DNA of 59,462 nucleotides from JAGWRA01 sp035534615 (GTDB lineage Bacteria > Acidobacteriota > Vicinamibacteria > Vicinamibacterales > CAVVIG01), in NCBI GenBank assembly GCA_035534615.1, contig DATLRO010000037.1, positions 1 to 59,462 on the forward strand, read 5' to 3'. Under the pieces are notes generated by a model. The model was not told the origin of the DNA. It did no database searches and saw nothing but the letters and a program-made list of their open reading frames with translations. Position numbers and translations under genes: made by a program. Positions 10,951-19,387 of the stretch are shown here, piece by piece. Within the stretch, counting starts at the first letter, position 1, and the number at the start of each line of letters is the position of its first letter.

Positions 10951-12267
10951 TCACATCCGATCCAGCGCCTGTCCGAGGTCGGCGACGAGATCTGCCGGAT
11001 GCTCGACGCCGACCGAGATCCGCAGCATGCCCGGCGTGATGCCCATCCGGCGCTGCGTGTCGGGCGGCACGTCCGAGTGCGTCATCGACGCCGGATGCTG
11101 CATCAGGCTCTCGGTGCCGCCCAGGCTGACGGCGAGCCGGATGATCTGGAGCCCGTTCAGCAGCCGGAACGCCTCCTCCTCGCCGCCGTGGATCTCGAAG
11201 GAGAACGTCGAGCCGGCCGACTTGCACTGGCGCTGGTACACCGCGTGGTCGGGCGCGTCCGCCGCCAGGAAGCCGAGATAGTGCACCGTCCGGACCTTCG
11301 GATGGTCGGCGAGGAACTCCGCCACCGTCCGGGCGTTCTTCATCGAGCAGGTCATCCGCAGCTTCAGCGTCTCGAGGCTGCGCAGCAGCAGCCAGCCGGT
11401 GTGCGGATCGGTCATCGTGCCGAAGATCGTCCGCATCGTGCGGATCGGCGCGACATGCTCCTCGGCGCCGAGGCAGGCGCCGGCGATCAGATCGCTGTGG
11501 CCGCCGGCGTACTTCGTGAGCGAATACAGGACCAGATCGGCGCCGTGCTCGAGCGGGTGCTGCCAGAGCGGCCCGAGAAACGTGTTGTCGACGGCGAGCC
11601 GCGGGCGGCCGCCGGGCTGGTCGGCGAGCGACCGCGCCGCCCGGCTGCAGGCGTCGATGCTGACCAGGCCGTTGGTCGGATTGGCCGGCGTTTCGATCAG
11701 GAGGGCGCCGACGCGCCCGCGCGTGCGGGCCTCGGTCACCGCCTGGTCCACCGTCCGCCCCTCGCCTCCGGCCGGGAAGCTGACGGCCGACACGCCGAAG
11801 CGCGGCAGGATGTTGGCGATCAGGTACTCCGTGCCGCCGTACAGCGGGTCGCTGTGGACGAGCACGTCGCCCGGCCTCAGGAAGGCCAGCAGCGACGTCG
11901 AGATGGCCGACATGCCGCTCGAGAACACCAGCGCCGATTCGGCCTGTTCCCACAGCACCAGGCGCTCCTCGAGCACCTGCAGGTCGGGGTTGTTGATGCG
12001 CGAGTAAATCAGGCCCGGCTCCTCGTGCGGCCGCTTCTCGCGCAGCCCGTAGGCCACGGCGAAGAATTCCTTGCCCTCTTCCGCCGTCTTGAACACGAAC
12101 GTCGAGGTCTGGAAGATCGGGATCTTGACGGACCCTTCGGAGAGCTGCGGATCGTAGCCGTAGCTCATCATCTGGGTCTCCGGATGGATCTGGTGACCCG
12201 CAATCGACTTGTGCCGGTAGCCGCGGTGCCGCTTGTCCATGGTGACGTGTCCGGTTCTCGGCCGCAT
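10951..12267 (-). CDS. Cystathionine gamma-synthase / methionine gamma-lyase family PLP enzyme
   Basis: 438 residues of the Cys/Met-metabolism PLP family. The PLP lysine is in LYSLTKYAGGHSD; other family marks are YSRINNPDLQVLEERL, SSGMSAIS and IETPANPTNG. Such enzymes interconvert or cleave cystathionine, homocysteine, methionine or O-acyl-homoserine; which one applies here cannot be decided. Start choice is open: ATG 12267 follows GGAGGAAGG, whereas ATG 12240 begins MDKRHRGYRHKSIAG, where the conserved sequence starts, but has a weak ribosome site. It is transcribed divergently from the DMT exporter and convergently with the amidohydrolase. Confidence 0.88.
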   Translation of the reverse strand: MRPRTGHVTMDKRHRGYRHKSIAGHQIHPETQMMSYGYDPQLSEGSVKIPIFQTSTFVFKTAEEGKEFFAVAYGLREKRPHEEPGLIYSRINNPDLQVLEERLVLWEQAESALVFSSGMSAISTSLLAFLRPGDVLVHSDPLYGGTEYLIANILPRFGVSAVSFPAGGEGRTVDQAVTEARTRGRVGALLIETPANPTNGLVSIDACSRAARSLADQPGGRPRLAVDNTFLGPLWQHPLEHGADLVLYSLTKYAGGHSDLIAGACLGAEEHVAPIRTMRTIFGTMTDPHTGWLLLRSLETLKLRMTCSMKNARTVAEFLADHPKVRTVHYLGFLAADAPDHAVYQRQCKSAGSTFSFEIHGGEEEAFRLLNGLQIIRLAVSLGGTESLMQHPASMTHSDVPPDTQRRMGITPGMLRISVGVEHPADLVADLGQALDRM

Positions 12268-12301
12268 CCTTCCTCCGCCGGAGGGCGGCCAGTGATGAGG
12301 T

Positions 12302-12307
12302 TAGAAT
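12302..12307 (+). promoter_or_regulatory. -10-like box TAGAAT upstream of the DMT transporter
   Basis: TAGAAT preceded by GT lies in the divergent intergenic region, 71 bases before the GTG start at 12379. No -35 is clear. Confidence 0.4.
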
Positions 12308-12378
12308 GTCATAGATCGCACGCGGACCGATCGCTTCGCGTTTTGATCCCCGGACGCTTCGAACCAGAGTGGCCCCCC

Positions 12379-13293
12379 GTGATCCACCTCCTCGCCCTGC
12401 TGGGCGTCATCGCCATCTCATTTTCCGCCGTGTTCGTCCGCCTGGCCGGCGTGTCCCCGGTGACGGCCACCTTCTTCCGCACCGCCTACGCGCTGCCCGT
12501 GCTGCTGGCCGGCTGGCTGGCGGTGCGGCACCGTGACACGCGCACGCGGCGCGAGCGACTGCTCGCGTTCGCGGCCGGCTTCATTCTGGCCGTCGACCTG
12601 TCGCTGTGGCACCGGACCATCGATCTGCTCGGCGTCGGCCTGTCGACCGTCGTGACGAACGTGCAGGTCGTGTTCGTCGGACTGGCCGCCTGGCTGTGGC
12701 ACAAGGAACGGCCCTCGCGGCTCGCGTTTCCGATGATCGCGGTCGTGCTCGCCGGCGTCGTGCTCATCTCGGGCCTCGACCGCCCCGGTGCGTACGGCCG
12801 CGATCCGGTCGCGGGCGCCCTGACCGGCGCGCTCGCGGGCGTCTCGTACGCCGCCTTTCTGCTCGTCTTCCGCCAGTCCAACCGCCGGCTCGCGCCGGCG
12901 TTCGGTCCGCTGTTCGACGCGACGCTCGCCGCGGCGGCCGGCGCGCTGCTGTTCTCCCCGCTCGATCCCGGATTCTCCCTCGCCATCGTCTGGCCGGCCC
13001 ACGGCTGGCTGCTGGCGCTGGCGCTCGTGTCCCAGGCGGGCGGATGGTCCCTGATCGCGACGGCGCTGCCGCGCCTGCCCGCGCTCGAGACGTCCGTGCT
13101 GCTGCTGGTGCAGCCGGTGGGAGCGGTCTGCTGGGGACTGCTGTTCTTCGGCGAGGACCTGTCGTGGCTGCAGTGGACCGGCGTCTCCCTGGTGCTGGCC
13201 GGCGTGGCGACGCTGACCATTCACGGCTCGGTCAGCCGCGTCCGGGCGTCGAATCGGGAGGCACTCGCAGCGACCGGCACCGTCACCGGCTGA
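12379..13293 (+). CDS. DMT-superfamily (EamA) transporter
   Basis: 304 residues with about ten hydrophobic helices arranged as two EamA halves; the second begins near LTGALAGVSYAAFLLVF. The N-terminal FSAVFVRLAGVSPVTATFFRT and the C-terminal GAVCWGLLFFGEDLSWLQ segments are characteristic of drug/metabolite exporters of the inner membrane. The substrate is unknown; export of amino acids or small metabolites is usual. The start is GTG 12379, where the first helix begins (IHLLALLGVIAISF); the long upstream extension of this frame overlaps the antisense PLP enzyme and is not coding. No good Shine-Dalgarno is seen. Confidence 0.85.
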   Translation: MIHLLALLGVIAISFSAVFVRLAGVSPVTATFFRTAYALPVLLAGWLAVRHRDTRTRRERLLAFAAGFILAVDLSLWHRTIDLLGVGLSTVVTNVQVVFVGLAAWLWHKERPSRLAFPMIAVVLAGVVLISGLDRPGAYGRDPVAGALTGALAGVSYAAFLLVFRQSNRRLAPAFGPLFDATLAAAAGALLFSPLDPGFSLAIVWPAHGWLLALALVSQAGGWSLIATALPRLPALETSVLLLVQPVGAVCWGLLFFGEDLSWLQWTGVSLVLAGVATLTIHGSVSRVRASNREALAATGTVTG

Positions 13294-13464
13294 CCAGGCT
13301 GCGAGCCGGTCCGGGCGACACTCCCAAAAAAAGATGAAGGCGAGGGCGGCGGCGCGGGGCCTTGGGGCCCCCGCGAAGCCCCCGAGCCGGGGTCCGGGGC
13401 GGCGCTCCCGGGCGGGCAGGCCGCGCACGGCGCGGCCCGCGAGGGAGGCGGCGCCCCGGCTAAA

Positions 13465-13914
13465 TCATGCCGGGCAGGTCTGCGTGCCGGGGATGTGCCG
13501 GAACGAGGTGACGTCGAAAAGCGGCAGCCGCGCGAACCGTCTGGCGCCGGGTGCTTTGTAGGCCGGATTGGTCGCCACCGGAGCACGAGGCACGAGCGTG
13601 CCGGTCACCTCGACGACATACCCCTCCCACGAGCCGAAGTCCACGGCGCTGGTATCCGGTTCGAGCCGGAACGTCTGGCTCGACAGCACGTCGTAGGGCT
13701 TCGGCGGCCGGTCGGGGGCGTCGCGGGTCATGTTCGCGAGGATGAACGCGCCGTGGTCGCGCGACACGCGCTCCAGACATCCGGTGTAGTACAGCACGGG
13801 CCCGGTGTGCGCGGCCGTCCCGGACTTCGTCGGAGGGGGCGCGACGGCTGACAGAGTCGCGGCGCCGCAGGCGCACGCGGCCGCCAGGCAGACGGCCGGA
13901 AACCAGTGCTTCAC
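13465..13914 (-). CDS. Small secreted protein of unknown function
   Basis: About 149 residues with an N-terminal signal peptide (WFPAVCLAAACACGAATLSA). The mature part contains two Cys (YYTGCLERV and GTQTCPA), which could pair in the periplasm, and a central FGSWEGYVVEVTGTLVPR segment that looks like a small beta barrel of OB or copper-protein type. I do not recognise a family. The start is decided by the ribosome site: GGGAGG at 13921-13926 directly abuts an ATG at 13920, too close to use, while an in-frame GTG at 13914 lies six bases away. It stands alone, transcribed divergently from the 2Fe-2S protein gene. Confidence 0.65.
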   Translation of the reverse strand: MKHWFPAVCLAAACACGAATLSAVAPPPTKSGTAAHTGPVLYYTGCLERVSRDHGAFILANMTRDAPDRPPKPYDVLSSQTFRLEPDTSAVDFGSWEGYVVEVTGTLVPRAPVATNPAYKAPGARRFARLPLFDVTSFRHIPGTQTCPA

Positions 13915-14040
13915 ATCCATCCTCCCTGTCCGGGCGCGACGCGTGCCCGGCGATCACGATATCAGAATCCCGCGGGCCAGCGCGACATCCCCCGGGGCGG
14001 CGGCCGCGGCCAGGCCGATCCGCCGGCTGCCGGCGGATGG

Positions 14041-14046
14041 TACAAT
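14041..14046 (+). promoter_or_regulatory. -10-like box TACAAT
   Basis: TACAAT preceded by GG, 68 bases before the ATG at 14115. No clear -35. Same GNTANNNT form as elsewhere in the window. Confidence 0.4.
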
Positions 14047-14114
14047 CACGGATTGCGCTGGCGTGCCCCCTTCCGGCATCGGAGACGGCGGCATCGTCCG
14101 GTGACGGGGAGCGG

Positions 14115-15101
14115 ATGACTGACACGTTGTTCGAAGCCTACCTCCGGCAGTACGACGACCCGGCCTGGGCCGGTTTCGTGGAGGCGCTGCGGCCGTCCAC
14201 CCACGAGGTCGACCGGAACGCCACCCGGATCTGGTTCGCGTTCCACCCGGTCTCGCTCCAGCAGGCGCTGGCCGACGCCGTGGACAGCGAGAAGCTCGTT
14301 CGGAAGCTGCAGCTGCAGGGCGTCTGGCAGTTGAAGGACCGGATCGACTCGTCCCACCACTTCCTGTACGGCCACCGCTACTGGCCCGCGGTGAAGCAGG
14401 CGGTCGTCGAGCGCGCCGAATCGACGTGCCCGCCGCGGACGCTCAACGCGGTCGACCAGGTGCTCGAGCTGGCGGGAGAAGCCGCGGCGCGCCTCTCGGT
14501 CGACCGTTCCCTGCTCGTCGGCATCGTCGCGGCGGCGCTGATGACCCTCCAGCAGGTCGGCCTCACCGCGTTCCGGACGGCGTCCGGCGCCGTGCACCTC
14601 GACCCGTCGGCCGCGCGGCGGACGCCGGACAAGGTGCTCCGGGCACGCGCCCGCAACGACGCCCAGGGGGCGTTCGGCTTTCTGAAGGGCGACCGGAAGA
14701 GCTGGACGGTGACGTTCGACGAGCAGGACCCGCACGCGACGTTCCGTCTGATCAACAGCCAGCATCTGACCACGGCAGCGGCGGCGGACACCCGCGACCA
14801 TCGTGCGCGCGATCCCCGCTGCACCGAAGGACCGATTCCGGTCGAGTGCCGGACCGCGTCGTGCGGCACCTGCTGGGTGGGGGTGCTCGGCGGGGCGGAG
14901 AAGCTGTCGGCGGTCGACGAGCTGGAGCGGCGGCGCATCCGGGAATTCGGCTATATCGACACGGACGAGCCGAAGCCGATCATCCGCCTGGCCTGCATGG
15001 CGCAGGCGTACGGCGCCGTGTCGATCGTGATTCCGTCCTGGAACGGGATCTTCGGCAAGTACGTCAGGAACCAGCGGACGCAGGCGGTGGAAACCAAGTA
15101 G
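14115..15101 (+). CDS. 2Fe-2S ferredoxin-domain protein with a novel N-terminal region
   Basis: 328 residues. The last 90 or so hold a plant-type 2Fe-2S pattern: CRTASCGTC (C-x4-C-x2-C) and a fourth Cys in IRLACMAQ, followed by a typical short C-terminus. The first 230 residues contain aromatic-rich segments (DSSHHFLYGHRYWPAVKQAV) and a hydrophobic stretch (SLLVGIVAAALMTLQQVGLTAF); I do not recognise this part. There is no signal peptide. The family probably transfers electrons to an unknown partner; the convergent FAD-linked oxidase at 15157 is a conceivable but unproven one. The ATG at 14115 is preceded by GGGAG; an in-frame ATG at 14037 overlaps the -10 box and is rejected. Confidence 0.75.
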   Translation: MTDTLFEAYLRQYDDPAWAGFVEALRPSTHEVDRNATRIWFAFHPVSLQQALADAVDSEKLVRKLQLQGVWQLKDRIDSSHHFLYGHRYWPAVKQAVVERAESTCPPRTLNAVDQVLELAGEAAARLSVDRSLLVGIVAAALMTLQQVGLTAFRTASGAVHLDPSAARRTPDKVLRARARNDAQGAFGFLKGDRKSWTVTFDEQDPHATFRLINSQHLTTAAAADTRDHRARDPRCTEGPIPVECRTASCGTCWVGVLGGAEKLSAVDELERRRIREFGYIDTDEPKPIIRLACMAQAYGAVSIVIPSWNGIFGKYVRNQRTQAVETK

Positions 15102-15156
15102 CGCGGGCGGTGTCAGGGGCTGGAGCGTGCGCGGCGGCACGGCCTCCCCGCACGGC

Positions 15157-16566
15157 TCACGGCATCCGCACCATCTTGCCGGGATTCATGCGGTTGTCGG
15201 GATCGAGTGCCCGCTTGATCTGCCGCATGACCTCGACCGCGTCGCCGTGTTCGGCGGCGACATAGTCCATCTTGCCGTAGCCGACGCCGTGCTCGCCCGA
15301 GCAGGTGCCGCCCATGGCGAGCGCCCGCTCCACCATCCGCGCGTTCAGCCGAGCCGCTTCGGCGATCTCCTCCGGGTCGTCCGGATTGAGCACGTAGACC
15401 AGGTGAAAGTTGCCGTCGCCGGCGTGGCCGACGAGCGCGATCGGCATGCGCGCGCCGGCGTTGGCCTTCTTGGTCTCGAGGATGCACTCGGCCAGCCGCG
15501 AGATCGGGACGCAGACGTCGGTCGTCCAGGCCTTCGAGCCCGGGCGCAGGGCGAGCGCGGCGTACAGGGCGTCGTGGCGCGCCTGCCACAGCTTCGCCCG
15601 CTCCTCCGGCCGCGTCGCCCAGCGGAAGGCCGTGCCCCCCTGTTCCGCCGCCAGATCCTGGACCGCCTGCGCCTGATCCGCGACCGAGCGCTCGCTGTCG
15701 CCGTGAAATTCGAAGAACAGCGTCGGCTGCACCGCGTAGTCCAGCCTGGCGAAGCGGTTCACGGCGTCGATCTGTACTTCGTCCAGCAGCTCGATCCGGG
15801 CCACCGGAATGCCGAGCTGAATCGTGCTGATGACCGTCCGGACCGCGCCCTCGAGGGTGGGGAACGGGCAGACCGCCGCCGAGATCGCCTCCGGCAGCGG
15901 GTGCAGGCGCAGCGTGACCTCCGTGATGACGCCCAGCGTCCCCTCGGCGCCGACGAAGAGGCGGGTGAGGTCGTAGCCGGACGCCGACTTGCGAGCGCGG
16001 CCGCCGGTATGGATGACGCGGCCGTCGGCCAGCACGACGGTCAGGCCCAGCACGTTCTCGCGCATCGTGCCGTAGCGGACGGCGGTGGTCCCCGATGCGC
16101 GCGTCGAGGCCATGCCGCCCAGCGTGCAGTCGGCGCCCGGATCGACGAAGAAGATCAGCCCGGTGTTCCGCAGCTCGTGGTTCAGCTGCTTCCGCGTCAC
16201 GCCCGCCTCGACCGTCGCATCGAGGTCCTCGACGCTCACGCGGAGCACCCGGTTCATCTGCTGCATGTCGACGCAGATGCCGCCGAAGAGCGCATGCACG
16301 TGCCCCTCGAGCGAGGTGCCGGTGCCGAACGGGACGATCGGCAGGCCGTGACGGGCGGCAGTCGTGACGATCGCCTGCACCTCTTCGGTCGAATGCGGGA
16401 AGCAGACGAGGTCCGGCGGCGCCGGTGTGTGGTACGACTCGCCGCGGCTGTGATGGGCGCGGACCGCCTCGGCGGCCGACGCCCGGTCGCCCAGCCGCCC
16501 GCGCAGGTCGCCGAGCGCGCCGGCGACGGCCGCCTGCCGATCGGTTCCGGTCTCGACGTGACTCAT
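15157..16566 (-). CDS. FAD-linked 2-hydroxyacid oxidase/dehydrogenase (GlcD/D-lactate dehydrogenase-like)
   Basis: 469 residues. The N-terminal PCMH-type FAD domain carries IVPFGTGTSLEGH and VDPGADCTLGGMASTRASG; the C-terminal FAD-oxidase domain has GHAGDGNFHLVY and GTCSGEHGVGYGKM, the two His-rich signatures of the GlcD/Dld/D2HGDH group. It should oxidise a D-2-hydroxyacid such as lactate, glycolate or 2-hydroxyglutarate and pass electrons to a quinone or another carrier. ATG 16566 is chosen because AGGGA precedes it and the sequence then starts MSHVETG; the longer frame overlaps the cysteine dioxygenase. Gap to that upstream gene is 115 bases, so co-transcription is possible. Confidence 0.87.
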   Translation of the reverse strand: MSHVETGTDRQAAVAGALGDLRGRLGDRASAAEAVRAHHSRGESYHTPAPPDLVCFPHSTEEVQAIVTTAARHGLPIVPFGTGTSLEGHVHALFGGICVDMQQMNRVLRVSVEDLDATVEAGVTRKQLNHELRNTGLIFFVDPGADCTLGGMASTRASGTTAVRYGTMRENVLGLTVVLADGRVIHTGGRARKSASGYDLTRLFVGAEGTLGVITEVTLRLHPLPEAISAAVCPFPTLEGAVRTVISTIQLGIPVARIELLDEVQIDAVNRFARLDYAVQPTLFFEFHGDSERSVADQAQAVQDLAAEQGGTAFRWATRPEERAKLWQARHDALYAALALRPGSKAWTTDVCVPISRLAECILETKKANAGARMPIALVGHAGDGNFHLVYVLNPDDPEEIAEAARLNARMVERALAMGGTCSGEHGVGYGKMDYVAAEHGDAVEVMRQIKRALDPDNRMNPGKMVRMP

Positions 16567-16681
16567 GATTCCCTGGTCTCCGGTCTCCGGCCCGCGGCGG
16601 GCCGCCGCGGGGCGCGTCGCCCGCGCCCCATCGGCCCCGGAGACCGTGGACCGGCGCCCATGGATGTCCGACGTGCCCGCA

Positions 16682-17245
16682 TCAGTCGGTGTAGCTGAGC
16701 GCCCGCCTCTGCCGCTCGTACGAGCCGTCAGGACGAGGCGCGAAGATGTGACAGTGATCCATCTCACCCCCGTACACGTGCAGCGTGACCGATGTCTCTT
16801 CCGACCGGGCGTTGGCGAGGGTGTGATATTCGAACGGCGGAATGAGACAGCCGGCCGATCCGACCGCTGCGGCGACGGCCCCCTTCTCCACGAACCGGCA
16901 GGCGCCCCCCTCGTCGCCGACCAGGTCGAACTGCCGCACGGTCATGCAGCCCTGGACGACCCCTTCGACGCACCAGATGCCCGCGTGATCGTGCAGCGGC
17001 GTCCCCTGGCCGGCTCCCCAGGTCATGACGACGACCGTGTAGCGGCCGGCTGGATCCCGGTGCAGCAGCCGCCGGGCATAGCCGTCCGGGCGTGGCTGCC
17101 GGAACCGCCCGGGGAGCGGCACGGCCCCGCGCTGAATCAGCTGTTCGAGACCGGCTTTGACGCGCGCGGTGATCGCCGCCGGCTCGTCGTCCGGCCGGAC
17201 GGCCGCGTCGATCGCCGTGAGGAGCGCCGTGAAGTCGGTCGTCAT
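16682..17245 (-). CDS. Cysteine dioxygenase-type cupin
   Basis: 187 residues with the bacterial type-I cysteine dioxygenase pattern: iron ligands in GTPLHDHAGIWCVEGVVQG (HxH) and a third His in FEYHTLANA, then VTLHVYGGEM. The enzyme oxidises cysteine to cysteine sulfinate with O2 in the cytoplasm. A related cupin such as 3-mercaptopropionate dioxygenase is the main alternative. It lies between a TPR/peptidase-MA gene and the FAD oxidase, all on the minus strand. Its presence with SUF, bacillithiol genes and a PLP sulfur enzyme points to active cysteine metabolism. Confidence 0.85.
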   Translation of the reverse strand: MTTDFTALLTAIDAAVRPDDEPAAITARVKAGLEQLIQRGAVPLPGRFRQPRPDGYARRLLHRDPAGRYTVVVMTWGAGQGTPLHDHAGIWCVEGVVQGCMTVRQFDLVGDEGGACRFVEKGAVAAAVGSAGCLIPPFEYHTLANARSEETSVTLHVYGGEMDHCHIFAPRPDGSYERQRRALSYTD

Positions 17246-17267
17246 GGCATGTCGTGGCGGACCGCCG

Positions 17268-18416
17268 TCAGCGCCCCGGGGCGCTTCCGCTCCCGGTAAT
17301 ATACTCCGCCTGGAAGCGGGCGTACGACATGTTCATCCGCTGCGCGAACGCCTTCTGGAAGTCGACGCCGGCCCCGAGGTCCCGGAGCAGGTTGGCGATG
17401 CCGATGCCGCCGGCCAGCGTGATCATCTGCTCGGCGGCGGCCGCGCTTTCCGCATAGGCGAGCGGCACGGCGCCGGCCGGCAGACCGGCGAACGACTGTG
17501 TCAGGTCGTCGAGTGGAATCCTGGCCGGCGTCTTCGCGAGCAGCGGCGTGGTCCACGCGCCGCCGCCGTCCTCGAAGGCGACCGCCAGCCCCTCGTTGAG
17601 CCACATCGGCACGCCGCTCGGTGCCAGCGTGTAGATGAGCGCGTGCACGAACTCGTGGCTGAGCACCCGCGCGAGCTCCTGCGGGCGCTTCAGTGCCCCG
17701 CGCATCGGCACCCGGATCTGGCCGTCGAACGCGCCGGCCGCCCAGGCCGGCGAGAGGGTGATGTCGCGGAACTGCTGCTCGGTGTACAGCACGACCGTGA
17801 TCGGGGTCGACGGGTACACGTCCAGGATCGTCCCGATCCGCCAGTACGCCTGTTCCAGGATCCGGAGCGCCTCGTCCGCCAGCGGCTGCTCCGCGCGTCC
17901 TTCGAATCGAACCGTGAAGTGATTGCTGAGCGCCTGCCGCTGCCTGGCCTGAAGGGCCGACTCGCGCTGCAGGCGCGCCAGACCGGCCTGCAGGCCGGCG
18001 TTCCCGGGCGCGATGGCCAGCCCTTTCTCGTAGATGTCGATCGCCCCCTGCAGGTCGCCCTGGCGGTCGGTCACGTCGCCGAGCAGCTGGTAGGCGGTCA
18101 CGAGGCGAGGATTCAGCTCGAGGGCGCGCTGCAGCTGAGCGTGCGCCTCCTGGAGGTGCTGCAGCAGGTAGGCCGCAAGGCCGGCGCCCAGATGCGCAGT
18201 GGCGTTCCGGTCGTCGTCCACGAGCGCCTGGCGGAAGGCGCCGGCCGCCTCCGTGAACCGGCCGGCCTGGATCGCCTGCCAGCCCTGCTGTTCCAGCATG
18301 GCGGCGCGGGGCGTCGACTGGGCCGACGCCGGCGCCGCCCATGCGATGCCGGCGCACGCCATGAGCACCGCCAATTGCACCAGGCGGCGAGGCCGGCCCG
18401 CACGACGCTCCACCAT
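17268..18416 (-). CDS. Secreted TPR protein with MA-like zinc metallopeptidase domain
   Basis: 382 residues. A signal peptide (LVQLAVLMACAGIAWAAPASA) is followed by about four tetratricopeptide repeats (for example AAMLEQQGWQAIQAGRFTEA) to residue 160, then a gluzincin-like domain with the zinc site VLSHEFVHALIY (HExxH) and a downstream WLNEGLAVAFE that supplies the third ligand. This fits the 'peptidase MA-like' family often fused to TPRs in Acidobacteriota and Myxococcota; the substrate is unknown. It probably acts in the periplasm. Only 22 bases separate it from the downstream cysteine dioxygenase, so the two are likely co-transcribed. Confidence 0.82.
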   Translation of the reverse strand: MVERRAGRPRRLVQLAVLMACAGIAWAAPASAQSTPRAAMLEQQGWQAIQAGRFTEAAGAFRQALVDDDRNATAHLGAGLAAYLLQHLQEAHAQLQRALELNPRLVTAYQLLGDVTDRQGDLQGAIDIYEKGLAIAPGNAGLQAGLARLQRESALQARQRQALSNHFTVRFEGRAEQPLADEALRILEQAYWRIGTILDVYPSTPITVVLYTEQQFRDITLSPAWAAGAFDGQIRVPMRGALKRPQELARVLSHEFVHALIYTLAPSGVPMWLNEGLAVAFEDGGGAWTTPLLAKTPARIPLDDLTQSFAGLPAGAVPLAYAESAAAAEQMITLAGGIGIANLLRDLGAGVDFQKAFAQRMNMSYARFQAEYITGSGSAPGR

Positions 18417-18515
18417 CAGGGGTTCCTCCAGCGGCCGCCGATCGCCCGGCCGTCCGCCGCCGCGATTGTCCGCCGGGTCGCGGCGCCGATCAAGGGCGCG
18501 GCCGGCGGCGGGGGG

Positions 18516-18914
18516 TCAGAAGATTCCGAGCTGGAGCTTGGCTTCGTCCGACATCCGGTCCTTGTCCCACGGCGGATCCCAGACGATGTCGAGGCGGACG
18601 TCGGTGACGCCGGGTATCTGGCGCAGCTTGTGCTCGACCTCGGCCGGCAGGGACTGGGCGGCGGGACAGGCGGGGGCGGTCAGCGTCATCCGGATGCCGA
18701 CCGCGGCCTGCGCGTCGATGATGACGTCGTAAATCAGCCCGAGCTCGTAGATGTTGACCGGGATCTCCGGGTCGTACACCGAGGACAGCGTCTCGATCAC
18801 CAGTGGCTTCAGCGTGAGCGACCTGATCGGGTCGTTCGTCATGCCGCCGGTCTTCGGGACGTCGGCCGCGGCGGGCGGCGTCAGCGCGCCGAAATCCCAG
18901 GGTTCGGACGTCAT
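18516..18914 (-). CDS. sufT: SufT-like MIP18/DUF59 protein, last gene of the SUF operon
   Basis: 132 residues with the MIP18/DUF59 core: SSVYDPEIPVNIYELGLIYD and the conserved Cys in LTAPACPAAQSLP, ending with DPPWDKDRM. SufT proteins act in Fe-S cluster maturation or targeting in the cytoplasm. The N-terminal 25 residues (SEPWDFGALTPPAAAD) are an extension rich in Ala/Pro. ATG 18914 follows a GGAGG about 12 bases upstream and lies 20 bases after the sufU stop, so it is the distal gene of the operon. Confidence 0.88.
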   Translation of the reverse strand: MTSEPWDFGALTPPAAADVPKTGGMTNDPIRSLTLKPLVIETLSSVYDPEIPVNIYELGLIYDVIIDAQAAVGIRMTLTAPACPAAQSLPAEVEHKLRQIPGVTDVRLDIVWDPPWDKDRMSDEAKLQLGIF

Positions 18915-18934
18915 GGGTCCACTGCCTCCAGGGG

Positions 18935-19387
18935 TTATTCCGTCGACACGCGCCCGCTTCCGGGCTGCATGGCGGCGTGCAGCGTGTGCCAGGCGAGACT
19001 CGCGCACTTCACCCGCATGGGGAACTCGCGCACGCCGGCGAACACCGCCAGTTTTCCGAGCGCGTCGATGTCGGCGACGTCGTCGCCCGACGAGGTGACC
19101 ATGCCGTGGAACTGCTGGAACAGCCGCTCGGCCTCCTCCAGCGTGCGGCCCTTGACCAGGTCGGTCATCAGGGAGGCCGACGCCTTCGAGATCGCGCAGC
19201 CGCTGCCCTGGAACCCGGCGTCCCGGATGACCTCGTCTTCGACCCGCAGGTACACGGTGAACCGGTCGCCGCACAGCGGGTTGAACCCCTCGGCCTGACG
19301 GTTGGCGCCGTCGGGCACGTGGAAGTTCCGCGGCCGCCGGTTGTGGTCGAGGATGACCTCCTGGTAGAGCTCGCTCAGCTCCGACAT
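18935..19387 (-). CDS. sufU: SufU-type Fe-S scaffold / sulfur-transfer protein
   Basis: 150 residues. The three zinc/sulfur-binding Cys of SufU are present (NPLCGD, GSGCAIS, VKCASLAW) together with the Asp after the first. The usual SufU insertion (GMVTSSGDDVADIDAL region) distinguishes it from IscU. It accepts sulfur from SufS and passes it to the SufBCD complex. Its ATG overlaps the sufS stop (TGATG), so translation is coupled. Confidence 0.93.
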   Translation of the reverse strand: MSELSELYQEVILDHNRRPRNFHVPDGANRQAEGFNPLCGDRFTVYLRVEDEVIRDAGFQGSGCAISKASASLMTDLVKGRTLEEAERLFQQFHGMVTSSGDDVADIDALGKLAVFAGVREFPMRVKCASLAWHTLHAAMQPGSGRVSTE

